Assembly (NCBI RefSeq): GCF_014773485.1
Contig: NZ_JACXBP010000004.1
Coordinates: forward strand, 310,001-374,000
Direction of reading: 5' to 3'
DNA from: Erwinia aphidicola
GTDB taxonomy: Bacteria > Pseudomonadota > Gammaproteobacteria > Enterobacterales > Enterobacteriaceae
DNA: 64,000 nt
This document shows, one piece after another, positions 18,036-26,723 of this stretch. Made by a program: the position numbers and the translations under genes. Positions within the stretch are counted from its first letter, which is position 1; the number at the start of each line of letters is the position of its first letter. The notes below the pieces were generated by a model. The model saw nothing but the letters and a program-made list of their open reading frames with translations, made no database searches and had not been told where the DNA came from.

Positions 18036-18264
18036 TAAACCTTTTAACTATCGCCGATAATTAAAGCCGATCTTTCCTGAGGGTTCACAGGAATTAAATT
18101 AATGACGAATACTGGTTGAAATAACCAGCTTGATGCCATGGCTTTAATTTTAATTGAGTGATATTTAATTATTTATTATTCAATAAGTCAGTTTGATCAC
18201 GTTTTTAATATTCGACAGAAAGTATAGTGAATTAACTCTCTGAACAATAAACAAGGGCAGCCGA

Positions 18265-18708
18265 ATGTTAACCGACTGGATTAATAACAGTAATCTGAAA
18301 CTGTTAACGCATACTGATAACTGGCAAAAAGCGGTAGAGATTGCTCTGCAGCCGATGATCGATAATGGTGCAGTGGAACCCCGATACCTTAATGCTATTT
18401 ATGATATGCATAAGCAGATTGGCCCCTATTATGTGCTGGGTGAAGGTATTGCGATGCCGCATGCCCGGCCAGAAGAAGGGGTTATCAGAACCGCGCTCTC
18501 TTTATTAATTGTTTCAGAGGGCGTGAGTTTTGGCAGTGAAGATAATGACCCGGTGTACGTGATATTTGCCCTGGCTGCTGTCGACAGCCATTCTCATATT
18601 GAAATGATCGCCAGTCTGTCACAGCTGTTTTGTGAAGATGGCGTAGTCGAGAGGCTGCGCCAGGCGAGAGAACCATCAGCAGTGCTGGAGATTTTACGCC
18701 AGTTCTGA
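18265..18708 (+). CDS. PTS EIIA component, ascorbate/mannitol type
   Basis: The 147-residue cytoplasmic protein matches the fructose/mannitol/ascorbate EIIA superfamily and is closest to UlaC: GPYYVLGEGIAMPHARPEEG contains the phosphorylated H66, and EDNDPVYVIFALAAVD follows. It passes phosphate from HPr to the EIIB encoded next. A 229-bp gap separates it from the kinase gene, leaving room for a second promoter. Confidence 0.88.
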   Translation: MLTDWINNSNLKLLTHTDNWQKAVEIALQPMIDNGAVEPRYLNAIYDMHKQIGPYYVLGEGIAMPHARPEEGVIRTALSLLIVSEGVSFGSEDNDPVYVIFALAAVDSHSHIEMIASLSQLFCEDGVVERLRQAREPSAVLEILRQF

Positions 18709-18797
18709 ACCCCGGAGCGGTCAGGGGAAGGGATGCCCGTCAACATACCCGCAGTCAGTAGTCGCGGACTAACAGACACTTAATTAAGGTATGACTG

Positions 18798-19097
18798 ATG
18801 AAAAAATTATCCATTCTGGCGGTATGTGGCGCCGGGCTTGGCAGCAGCTTTGCCTGCGAAATGAGTATTGAAGCGGCGCTAAAAGACCTGGGTGTCGATG
18901 CAGACCTGTCGCACTGTGATATATCCAGTGCCACCTCATCTCGCGTTGATATTATCATGACCGGTGAAAACTTCCGTTCACAGTTTCAGCATTACACCAT
19001 TAACTCCACCATTATTTACCTCAAGCGGCTGGTGGATAAAAACGAAATAAAAACAAAACTAGAGCCAATCCTTAAAGAGAAAGGCTATCTTATTTAA
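18798..19097 (+). CDS. PTS EIIB component, ascorbate type
   Basis: The 99-residue protein carries the P-loop-like phosphocysteine motif AVCGAGLGSSFA near its start (C10), as in the UlaB/SgaB family. It accepts phosphate from EIIA and phosphorylates the incoming sugar bound to EIIC. The ribosome site TAAGG lies 6 nt before the ATG, and the EIIC gene follows after 42 bp. Confidence 0.9.
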   Translation: MKKLSILAVCGAGLGSSFACEMSIEAALKDLGVDADLSHCDISSATSSRVDIIMTGENFRSQFQHYTINSTIIYLKRLVDKNEIKTKLEPILKEKGYLI

Positions 19098-19139
19098 TTT
19101 TCTCATTTAAATCCGATTATAAGTGAACAGGGGAGTATT

Positions 19140-20405
19140 ATGTCTTTCCTTACCTTTATTGTCCATGATGTACTGGGGCAGGCGTCAATTCTTATTTCAT
19201 TGATTGCCATGATCGGCCTGATCGCCCTGAAAAAAAGCCCCGGACAGGTCATAACCGGAACATTAAAAACGTTACTGGGTTTTTTAGTTCTGCTATCCGG
19301 TGCCAGCATTATTGTCGCCACGTTGACCTTCCTCGGGGAGATATTCCAGAAAGGCTTTAATATGCGCGGCGTGGTAACCGATGTGGGTTCTATCGCCGGG
19401 ATTGCACAGCAAACTCTCGGCCGTGAGACGGCGTTGATCATGGTGGTGGCGTTTATCGTCAATATCCTGGTTGCCCGCCTGACGCGCTGGAAGTATATCT
19501 TCCTCACCGGGCAGGCCTCGCTGTGGATGGCGACCGTCTGTTCGGTTATCGGCTACATGGGCGGCCTGCGCGGGGTGGAACTGATCCTGCTCGGCGGGGT
19601 GATTGCCGGGCTGATGGCAGTGCTGATGCCGGCGATTGCGCAGCCGATTGTGCGTAAGATCACCGGCGGTGATGATATCGCCCTCGGGCACTTCTGCACT
19701 ATCGGCTATATGGTGCAGGCCGGGGTCGCTAAAGTCACCGGCGACGTCAGCAAAAGCACCGAGGATATGGAGCTGCCACCCGCGCTCTCCTTCCTGCAGG
19801 ATACTTATCTGTCGATGATGGTGGTGATGATCCCGATCTACCTGATCCCGGCGATTGCGGCCGGTCCGGAAGTGGTGGCGGCATCCTCTAACGGCGTCAA
19901 CTATCTGGTATACGCCTTCCTGCAGTCGATTCAGTTTGTGGTTGGCGTTTACGTGCTGCTGGCCGGGGTGCGCCTGCTGCTGGCGGAGATCGTCCCGGCG
20001 TTTCGCGGCATCGCCCTGCGCGTGGTGCCGGATGCGGTTCCGGCGCTCGACTGCCCGGTGCTGTTCCCCTATGCACCGAACGCGGTGATTGTCGGCTTTA
20101 TTTCGACCACCGTCGGCGCGGTGATTGGCATGTTCCTGTTCCCGTGGGTTGGGCTGGCGATGATCCTGCCGGGCATGCTGACTAACTTCTTCGCAGGCGG
20201 CACCGCAGGCATCTTTGCTAACGCGGTTGGCGGGCGGCGCGGGGCGATTATCGGCGGCGTGTTCCACGGGCTGTTTATTACCCTGTTACCGGCGCTGCTG
20301 CTGCCGCTGCTCGGTCAGTACGGCTTCCAGAACGTCACCTTTAGCGATTCGGACGTGATCGGCGTCGGTCTGGTGTTTGGCCACATCCTTAACTTCTTCC
20401 ATTAA
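19140..20405 (+). CDS. PTS EIIC component, SgaT/UlaA type
   Basis: The 421-residue inner-membrane protein has about ten hydrophobic segments and UlaA-type motifs (GVVTDVGSIAGIAQQT, GHFCTIGYMVQAG). It is the sugar-translocating subunit. E. coli UlaA is somewhat longer, and no ulaG or ulaDEF homologue is nearby, so the sugar is probably not L-ascorbate. The aldolase suggests a route that ends in triose phosphates. Confidence 0.88.
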   Translation: MSFLTFIVHDVLGQASILISLIAMIGLIALKKSPGQVITGTLKTLLGFLVLLSGASIIVATLTFLGEIFQKGFNMRGVVTDVGSIAGIAQQTLGRETALIMVVAFIVNILVARLTRWKYIFLTGQASLWMATVCSVIGYMGGLRGVELILLGGVIAGLMAVLMPAIAQPIVRKITGGDDIALGHFCTIGYMVQAGVAKVTGDVSKSTEDMELPPALSFLQDTYLSMMVVMIPIYLIPAIAAGPEVVAASSNGVNYLVYAFLQSIQFVVGVYVLLAGVRLLLAEIVPAFRGIALRVVPDAVPALDCPVLFPYAPNAVIVGFISTTVGAVIGMFLFPWVGLAMILPGMLTNFFAGGTAGIFANAVGGRRGAIIGGVFHGLFITLLPALLLPLLGQYGFQNVTFSDSDVIGVGLVFGHILNFFH

Positions 20406-20420
20406 TTAACCGGAGGCTTT

Positions 20421-20723
20421 ATGGACGCAATTGACAAGATCTTACAGCAGGGCCTGGCGCCGAAGGAGTGCGCCGCCGCGCTTAACGAACTGGGTAAAGC
20501 ATTCTCTGAGTCGGGTGACGGCGACAGCGCCATCCAGTGCTGGGAGCAGAGTATGGCCAGCTACGGTAAGCCGGGCTTTGCCCAGGCGCAATTGATGAAG
20601 GCCTACAACGCCAAACGCCGCGCCTGCTCGCAGGCCGGGGACGGCAAAGGGATGGAGCTGTACTCAGAGAAAATTGACGGCCTGATGCAGCAGAGCAAGG
20701 ACGCAATCCGCTACGGCTTTTAA
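20421..20723 (+). CDS. Small helical (TPR-like) protein at the end of the PTS operon
   Basis: The 100-residue soluble protein follows EIIC by 15 bp behind CCGGAGGC. Its sequence suggests two or three antiparallel helices of tetratricopeptide type (ALNELGKAFSESGDGDSAIQCW; KRRACSQAGDGKGMELYSEK). I do not recognise a named family. Its position suggests a helper or regulator of the sugar pathway, such as a partner of EIIB or of the aldolase. Confidence 0.65.
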   Translation: MDAIDKILQQGLAPKECAAALNELGKAFSESGDGDSAIQCWEQSMASYGKPGFAQAQLMKAYNAKRRACSQAGDGKGMELYSEKIDGLMQQSKDAIRYGF

Positions 20724-20822
20724 GCCCAAATCACTGCGGCGACCCGGCCCGGGCGTGGATACCGGTTAACGGTGAAGGTTATTTAACTAACTAATTATAA
20801 AGGTTTTTTTGAAATTTAACCT

Positions 20823-20852
20823 TTGTCAATTCGGAGGGTATGGCGCTATAGT
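20823..20852 (+). promoter_or_regulatory. Promoter of the hok-like transcript
   Basis: TTGTCA (20823-20828) and TATAGT (20847-20852) are separated by 18 bp; each matches the sigma-70 hexamers at 5 of 6 positions. Transcription would begin near 20859, giving a long leader as in other hok mRNAs, with a small hairpin GAGGC-TTTTT-GCCTC. Confidence 0.6.
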
Positions 20853-20939
20853 CGGCGCGGCGCTTGAGGCTTTTTGCCTCATGTGGCCGGTCGTGATGCT
20901 GGTTTGTAGTGAGGCAGAAAGAAGAAAGCCCCGTAAGTT

Positions 20940-21026
20940 AATTTTCATTAACCCACGAGGCTCATCCTATGCATCAACAACATCAGGATAGCCCCTTACC
21001 CGCCGCAAGGCAAGGAGCCACAGGCT
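20940..21026 (+). ncRNA. hok mRNA leader with overlapping mok-like frame (sok antisense target)
   Basis: The segment contains CCCGTAAGTTAATTTTCA and an ATG at 20969 behind GAGGCTCATCC, the layout of hok/sok loci. There a leader frame (mok) overlaps the toxin gene and the antisense RNA Sok covers the mok start. The frame from 20969 runs in a different phase over the toxin gene. The Sok RNA itself, on the minus strand, is expected here but its ends cannot be fixed by eye. Confidence 0.55.
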
Positions 21027-21182
21027 ATGAAACTGCCACGCAGTACCCTTATCTGGTGCATATTAATCGTGTGTTTCACACTGTTAATATTCACCTGGCT
21101 GACGCGAAAGTCGCTGTGCGAAATTCGCTACAGAGATGGAGACAGGGAGGTGGCGGCTATCAGAAATCCATCTTCACGGTAA
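21027..21182 (+). CDS. Hok/Gef-family small toxic membrane peptide (type I toxin)
   Basis: The 51-residue peptide has a basic start (MKLPRST), one membrane span (about residues 8-25) and the conserved tail motif [13 protein letters not shown], so it belongs to the Hok family that depolarises the inner membrane. The ATG lies behind AAGGAGCC. The usual ending (AFMAYES... type) is missing. Homology stops after EVAA, and the last residues (IRNPSSR) are read from DNA that is antisense to the 3' end of the siderophore receptor gene; the two genes overlap tail to tail by 23 bp. Whether it is still toxic is unknown. Confidence 0.8.
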   Translation: MKLPRSTLIWCILIVCFTLLIFTWLTRKSLCEIRYRDGDREVAAIRNPSSR

Positions 21183-23331
21183 ACTGCACTTCACGCGGGT
21201 CGCCAATCTGGTTGGACAGATTATTGCTGGCGATAGACGAGGTGTAGTAAGTCTTATCAAACAGGTTCTTCACGTTGACCTGCAGGGTGACCGGGTTCTG
21301 CGTCTTGATCTTATACGAGGCAAACGCATCGGCCACCGCATAGCCCTGCAGCGAATAATCCTCATCGTTGTCGCCGGAACGGCGGCTGACCGCGTGGCCG
21401 CCGCCGCCGACGGTCAGCGTATTACCGCCGATGACGTTGTGGAAATCGTAAGTCAGGAACAGCGAGCCGGTGTGACGCGGCACGTTAGGCAGCATCTTGC
21501 CCTGATAATCCGGGTCTTCCAGCACTTTGGCATCGGTATAACCGTAGCTGGCGATCACGTTAACGTTCTGCGTCAGCGCCCCGGCGACATCGACCTCAAC
21601 GCCGCGCGAACGCACTTTTCCGGCGGTTTTCGCCACGCTTTCGCCGTTCACCGTGTCGGTATACAGCACGTTACGCTTGTCGATGTTGAACAGGGTGACG
21701 TTAGCGGTCACGCCGCTGAACAGGTCGAACTTGGCACCCACTTCATATGAGGTGGCGGTTTCCGGCGGCAGCTCGCCGATGTAGCTGGCGATAGAATACT
21801 GCGGCATAAACGACTGCGAGACGTTACCGAAGAAGGAGACGTTGGGTGCGGCCTTATACACCAGGCCAAATTTCGGCACCCAGCGGCTGTCGCGGCTGTC
21901 GGTATTGACGTTGAACGGGCGGCCTTTACCGGCGTATTCGGTGAAGGTGGTGTAGCGCATGGCGCTGACGGCAATCCACTTATCGTTCAGGTAGAGCGAG
22001 TCCTGCACGTAGCCGGAATAGCTGACCTGCTTGATAGTCTGGTCGCTGTCGGAGGCCGACACGGTAGTGCATTTGCCGGTTGCGCCGTAGGACGGATTGT
22101 AGATATTGAAATCTTTAACGTTTTTGCAGCGGATCATATCGGTGCGCAGCAGATCGTAGTTCTCATACGACAGCCCGGTGAGGATCTCATTATACAACCC
22201 GCCGATCACCACATCGCCCTGCAGGTCGAAGCGCGCGGAATGCTGGCGCTGGGTCGATCCCTGGGTGGCATCGACGCGGCGTGTCAGGTTGCCGGTTGCC
22301 GCATCATAGGCCATCACGCGTGCCTGATTATCGCTGTACTTATCCTGGCTGAAGCTGTAGTCAAACTTAGCCGTCCACTGATTGTTGATGCGGTACTCGG
22401 TGTTGAGCTGCGCGAGGTCGGATTCGCCGTCGGTGATATTGTAAGCCTCGTCAAAGCGCGTTTCGCGGCTGACGTTGACCGCATGGCCGGTATCCAGGTC
22501 AAAGATAGTGCCGCGATCGAACGGCGTGCTGTAGTTACGGTGTGCGTAAGAGACGTTTACCGTCGCGTCATCGCCAAACCAGGTCAGGGAGGGGGCGATA
22601 AAGCTGCTGCGCTCGCTGCCGAAATTACGCCAGTAATCTTCGTGCTGATATGAGCCGATCAGGCGGTAAGCAAGCCGGGTTCCGGCGATCGGGCCAGTCA
22701 GATCGACGCTGCCAGTACCGCCCCCGAAGCTGGTGGAGGTCGCTTCAATCGCGCCGCCAAAAGTGGTCTGCGGGCGCTTGGTGATGACATTAATCATTCC
22801 GCCCGGATCGAGAATGCCGTACAGCGTTGAGGCCGGGCCCTTTAACACTTCCACCCGCTCGGTGGCGGCGTTGAAGCTGCGCGGCAGCACGGTTTTTAGC
22901 CCGTTAGTCATCACCGAGCCGTCGCGATTACTGCCGAAGCCACGGCGTACAAACGCATCCTGAGTGCCGCCCAGCGTGTTGGTCTGTACCACGTTGCTGA
23001 CGTTATTCAGCACTTCATCCAGCGTGGTGGCGTGCTGATCCTGAATCACCCGGTCGCTGACGGTATTCACCACTTGCGGAATATCCAGCAGCGGCATATT
23101 GGTCAGGGTGGCGGTGGAGGAGCTGAGCGGCTGATAGCCGGAAGTCATTGCCGCGTCTGCGTCAGCGACGCTGGCCTCTACGGTCAGCGTCCCGCCATCG
23201 CTGGCATCCGCTGAAGTTTTTGCGCTTTCCTTCTCCGCTGCAAGAGCGGCAGGCGAGGCCAGAGCACCGACAAACATCAGTGAAAATAAAGCCGATCCTT
23301 TTTTCCCCAGAAGCCAGGATAATTCTTTCAT
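21160..23331 (-). CDS. TonB-dependent siderophore receptor (FhuA/FoxA-like)
   Basis: The protein of about 723 residues has a signal peptide ([20 protein letters not shown], cleavage near ALA-AE), a TonB-box-like stretch (GGTLTVEAS), a plug domain ([35 protein letters not shown]) and a 22-strand barrel ending in the C-terminal phenylalanine (FTVKMDF). The plug signature is of the ferric-siderophore class taking ferrichrome or ferrioxamine-like hydroxamates. The ATG at 23331 gives a normal signal peptide; a TTG at 23349 with GGGGAG upstream is an alternative. It diverges from the ABC importer genes, its probable partner. Confidence 0.88.
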   Translation of the reverse strand: MKELSWLLGKKGSALFSLMFVGALASPAALAAEKESAKTSADASDGGTLTVEASVADADAAMTSGYQPLSSSTATLTNMPLLDIPQVVNTVSDRVIQDQHATTLDEVLNNVSNVVQTNTLGGTQDAFVRRGFGSNRDGSVMTNGLKTVLPRSFNAATERVEVLKGPASTLYGILDPGGMINVITKRPQTTFGGAIEATSTSFGGGTGSVDLTGPIAGTRLAYRLIGSYQHEDYWRNFGSERSSFIAPSLTWFGDDATVNVSYAHRNYSTPFDRGTIFDLDTGHAVNVSRETRFDEAYNITDGESDLAQLNTEYRINNQWTAKFDYSFSQDKYSDNQARVMAYDAATGNLTRRVDATQGSTQRQHSARFDLQGDVVIGGLYNEILTGLSYENYDLLRTDMIRCKNVKDFNIYNPSYGATGKCTTVSASDSDQTIKQVSYSGYVQDSLYLNDKWIAVSAMRYTTFTEYAGKGRPFNVNTDSRDSRWVPKFGLVYKAAPNVSFFGNVSQSFMPQYSIASYIGELPPETATSYEVGAKFDLFSGVTANVTLFNIDKRNVLYTDTVNGESVAKTAGKVRSRGVEVDVAGALTQNVNVIASYGYTDAKVLEDPDYQGKMLPNVPRHTGSLFLTYDFHNVIGGNTLTVGGGGHAVSRRSGDNDEDYSLQGYAVADAFASYKIKTQNPVTLQVNVKNLFDKTYYTSSIASNNLSNQIGDPREVQFTVKMDF

Positions 23332-23785
23332 TGGTTCTTTTTCCCGCAAGCGATTCTCTCCCCTTTCCGGGGATGATGGTGAGTTATTGTCATTGCCCGA
23401 TGATTGCGTCTCTGCGCAGCGCTATCCGTGAGACCCGGCAAACGGGAGTCGGATATGTAATTGAGAATCATTCAAACACGTAGTGATGTAGTAGTAAACG
23501 TAAAAAACAGCAATCAAACCGACAAGAATAAAAGCGGATTATTGTCCTGTTTTATTTAAGGTTGTTTTTTATTAGTCAATTGAAAATAAAAGGTATTATA
23601 TTTATTTATCTTTCCTGTTATTTCCATAAAAAGGGTGAGCCTGCGCGGTAGTTCAGCTCGCTATTAGTTCTTGACTACTACAGTCATTCTACGCATGATC
23701 GAGAAAACGAATGAGAGTTATTTTTATTTGATACCTACGCGCGCGCTGGCTCTGCCGTCACGCCGTGGCGGTGCAGGAGCCAGCA
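23332..23785. promoter_or_regulatory. Divergent control region of receptor and ABC importer, with Fur-like site
   Basis: This 454-bp AT-rich region separates the receptor from the importer. A Fur-like site at 23457-23475 (core GAGAATCATTC) matches the consensus at 12 of 19 positions. A possible promoter for the importer is TTGACT and CATGAT near 23672-23700 with a 17-bp spacer. A further stretch near 23710 (GAATGAGAGTTATT) is too weak to call. No gene was seen. Confidence 0.45.
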
Positions 23786-24631
23786 ATGCCACAGCGGGTG
23801 GAGAACACAGCAGATGAAATCACTGCGCCAGCAGAGCACGGAATGGTCCTTGACCAGCTGTCAGCAGGTTACGGCAAGCAGCTGATTGTTAATGGCGTCA
23901 GCCTGCACATTCCGCACGGCAAAATGACCGTACTGGTGGGGGCTAACGGCTCCGGCAAGTCAACGCTGCTGACCACGATGGCGCGCATGCTGTTACCGCT
24001 GGGCGGCAGCGTGCGGCTCGACGGCAAATCCATTCATCAGCAGCCGACCAAAGCGGTAGCGCGCCAGCTCGGCATGCTGCCGCAGTCGCCGCTGCTGCCG
24101 GAAGGGCTGACGGTGTTTGAGCTGGTATCGCGCGGGCGCTTTCCCTGGCAGGGGTTTATGCGCCAGTGGTCAGCGCAGGATGAGCAGGCGGTGGAAGAGG
24201 CGCTGCGCCTGACCGGCACGCTGGAGTTTGCTCATCAGCCCGTCGACAGCCTCTCCGGCGGGCAGCGTCAGCGCTGCTGGATCGCCATGGCGCTGGCGCA
24301 GCAGACCGCCACTATCCTGCTGGATGAACCGACCACTTTCCTCGACCTGCGCTACCAGGTGGAGATCCTCGAACTGCTGCACGACCTTACGCGCCTGCAT
24401 GGCCGTACCGTGGTGGTGGTGCTGCATGATCTTAACTTTGCGGTCAACTACGCCGATATGCTGGTGTTCCTCAAGCAGGGGCGACTCGCGGGCGTGATTA
24501 ACGAGGGTGAAAGCTGCACTCCGGAGTTGATCAAAACGGTGTTCGACGTCGAGGTGCAGATGTCGCTTAACCCGCTGACCGGCAAGCCTCTCTTTATGCC
24601 ATTTCGCCGCCGCGAGACACCTGCCGGATGA
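23786..24631 (+). CDS. Siderophore ABC importer, ATPase (FhuC/FepC-like)
   Basis: The 281-residue protein has Walker A (GANGSGKST), the signature LSGGQRQR, Walker B (ILLDEPTTFLDL) and the switch histidine (VVVLHDLN). It powers import of ferric siderophore through the two permeases. The ATG at 23786 has AGGAG 6 nt upstream and is preferred to a GTG at 23765. Its end overlaps the next gene by 4 bp. Confidence 0.92.
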   Translation: MPQRVENTADEITAPAEHGMVLDQLSAGYGKQLIVNGVSLHIPHGKMTVLVGANGSGKSTLLTTMARMLLPLGGSVRLDGKSIHQQPTKAVARQLGMLPQSPLLPEGLTVFELVSRGRFPWQGFMRQWSAQDEQAVEEALRLTGTLEFAHQPVDSLSGGQRQRCWIAMALAQQTATILLDEPTTFLDLRYQVEILELLHDLTRLHGRTVVVVLHDLNFAVNYADMLVFLKQGRLAGVINEGESCTPELIKTVFDVEVQMSLNPLTGKPLFMPFRRRETPAG

Positions 24632-25653
24632 GCGCTCTCGCCGCTATCCTGCGCCGTCGTCGCGCTCGCCCGTTCAGCGCGCTGCTGACCCTGCTGGCGC
24701 TGCTGCTGGCCTGTTCGCTGGTGCATCTCGGGCTGGGGGCGCGCTATATCGGCCCGGCAACCGTGCTGCGGGCGTTACTGGAGTATGACCCGCGCAACTT
24801 TGACCATAGGGTGATTGTCGACCTGCGCCTGCTGCGGCTGGCGGCGGCGCTGCTGACCGGCGCCGCGCTCGGCGTGGCCGGGATGCTGTTACAGGCGGTG
24901 ATCCGCAACCCGCTCGGCGAGCCGCATATTCTTGGCTTAAATGCCGGGGCGGCGCTGGCGGTGGTCATCAGTTCGGCGCTTGGCGCCAGCTGGGGCGGAA
25001 TGCTGTTTGGCCGCCCGCTGATTGCCGCCTGCGGGGCTGCCGCGCTGTTTGCCGTCGTGATGCTGCTGGCCTCTGCCGGGCGCAGCGGTTTGACGCCGCT
25101 GAAGGTGACGCTGTGCGGCGTAGCGCTCTCGGCCTTTGCCTCCTCCATTACCGCTGCCATTCTGATCCTGGACGAGCAGACTCTGCTGGCCATGCGCACC
25201 TGGCTGGCTGGCGATCTTGCCGGGCTGAGCTGGGCAGTGACGGCGGCGGCTACGCTGCCTGCGCTGATCGGCCTGCTGCTGGCGCTGGCGATTGCGCCCT
25301 ATCTTAACGTGCTGGCGCTGGGGGATGTTGTCGCCAGCGGGCTGGGCGTCAATATCGCCCGTACCCGTCTGCTGGGGCTGATTGCGGCGGCGCTGCTGTG
25401 CGGTGCGGCGGTGTCGGTTGCCGGCCCGCTCGGCTTTATCGGCCTGGTGGTGCCGCATATCGTGCGGCGACTGATGACCGATGATATTCGTGCTGGTATT
25501 CCGCTGTCGGCGCTGTGTGGAGCCCTGCTGCTGCTGCTGGCGGATATTGCCGCGCGCACGCTGATTGCCCCGCAGGAGCTGGCCACCGGTGTGATGACCG
25601 CGCTGGTCGGCGCCCCGGTATTTATCTTTATTGCCTCAAGGTTCTTCAAATGA
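24628..25653 (+). CDS. Siderophore ABC importer permease 1 (FecCD family)
   Basis: The 341-residue integral membrane protein has about ten hydrophobic spans and FecCD landmarks: RLPR-like VDLRLLRLAAALLTGAALGVAG, GEPHILGLNAGAAL, and the ATPase-contact region LGFIGLVVPHIVRRL. It forms the translocation channel with the next permease. It begins within the ATGA overlap of the ATPase gene and ends in an ATGA overlap with permease 2. Confidence 0.92.
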   Translation: MSALAAILRRRRARPFSALLTLLALLLACSLVHLGLGARYIGPATVLRALLEYDPRNFDHRVIVDLRLLRLAAALLTGAALGVAGMLLQAVIRNPLGEPHILGLNAGAALAVVISSALGASWGGMLFGRPLIAACGAAALFAVVMLLASAGRSGLTPLKVTLCGVALSAFASSITAAILILDEQTLLAMRTWLAGDLAGLSWAVTAAATLPALIGLLLALAIAPYLNVLALGDVVASGLGVNIARTRLLGLIAAALLCGAAVSVAGPLGFIGLVVPHIVRRLMTDDIRAGIPLSALCGALLLLLADIAARTLIAPQELATGVMTALVGAPVFIFIASRFFK

Positions 25654-26702
25654 AAAGTGCCGCACAGCGCGTCGGTTTCCACCGCCTGCAAATGGCGCGC
25701 TGCACGCTGCTGCTGCGCCCGCGCCTGCTGATGATTGGCCTGCTGCTGGCCGCCTGCGCCGTGGCGCTACTGGCGTTTGGCCTGACGCAAGGCTCGCTGC
25801 CGGTTCCGGCTTCCGCGATTGGCCGGGCGCTGTTTTATCCGCAGCCGCTGCCGGCACAGCAGCACTATATCGTTTGGGATATCCGCCTGCCGCGCCTGCT
25901 GATGGCGGCCCTGTGCGGCGCGATGCTCGGCATGGCCGGGGCGGCAATGCAGTCGATCACCCGTAACGGGCTGGCCGACCCCGGCCTGATTGGTGTGAAA
26001 GAGGGCACCAGCGCGGTAGTGCTGACGCTGATCCTGTTATTTCCGGCGCTCAGCCTGCTGTGGCGACCGCTGGCGGGGATGGCGGGCGGAGTGATGGTGG
26101 CGCTGCTGGTTATGGCGCTGTCGCGAGACTTCTCACGGCCGCGTTTTATCTTGATCGGCATCGGCGTTTCCTGGCTGTTTGCCGCGGGCATCGGCGTTTT
26201 TATCACCACTGCCGATGTGCGTGACGTGCAGACGGCGCTGGTGTGGATGGCGGGCAGCCTGCATGCCGCTACCTGGCCTCTGCTGACGGTGGCCTTCGCC
26301 TGGGCGCTGCCCGCTGCGCTGATTCTGTTTCTCACTGCGCGCGCATCCGATGTGGCGCTGCTTGGCAATCAGGCGGCAACCGGGCTTGGGGTGCGCCTGC
26401 AGCGGCTGTCGCTGGTGCGTTTTTTCGCGCCAGTGCTGCTGACGGCGGCCAGCGTCTCCTGCGTCGGCAGCCTGGGCTTTGTCGGCCTGATCGCTCCGCA
26501 CATGGCGCGTTTTCTGCTGCGCGGCGGCCAGGTGGCCCTGCTGAGCGGCAGCGCGCTGATTGGCGCTCTGCTGGTGCTGGTCACTGATAATCTGGGGCGG
26601 CTGGCGTTTGCCCCGCTGCAAATTCCGGCGGGCATTGTGATGGCGCTGGTTGGCGGCCCGTTTTTCCTGCTGCTGCTGTGGCGGCGGCGCGATATTTTGT
26701 AA
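25650..26702 (+). CDS. Siderophore ABC importer permease 2 (FecCD family)
   Basis: The 350-residue protein starts at the ATG at 25650 that overlaps the previous stop (ATGA); longer upstream frames lie inside permease 1. Landmarks are VWDIRLPRLLMAALCGAMLG, GLADPGLIGVKEGTS and SLGFVGLIAPHMARFLL. Two separate permeases fit the FepDG/FecCD arrangement and not the fused FhuB. Confidence 0.92.
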   Translation: MKSAAQRVGFHRLQMARCTLLLRPRLLMIGLLLAACAVALLAFGLTQGSLPVPASAIGRALFYPQPLPAQQHYIVWDIRLPRLLMAALCGAMLGMAGAAMQSITRNGLADPGLIGVKEGTSAVVLTLILLFPALSLLWRPLAGMAGGVMVALLVMALSRDFSRPRFILIGIGVSWLFAAGIGVFITTADVRDVQTALVWMAGSLHAATWPLLTVAFAWALPAALILFLTARASDVALLGNQAATGLGVRLQRLSLVRFFAPVLLTAASVSCVGSLGFVGLIAPHMARFLLRGGQVALLSGSALIGALLVLVTDNLGRLAFAPLQIPAGIVMALVGGPFFLLLLWRRRDIL

Positions 26703-26723
26703 GCCTTACTTCATGGATATCTG

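Noticed and set aside
18265..20405. Naming the PTS genes ulaCBA
   Set aside because: The components are ascorbate-type, but no other ula genes are present and the linked aldolase and kinase point to another sugar.
20969..21247. A 92-codon frame overlapping the hok gene as an independent protein gene
   Set aside because: Its position and phase fit the mok-like leader frame of hok loci, and it then runs into DNA antisense to the receptor; treated as part of the hok control region.
23705..23730. A second Fur box in front of the importer ATPase gene
   Set aside because: GAATGAGAGTTATT matches the consensus only at about 11 of 19 positions, too weak to list on its own.
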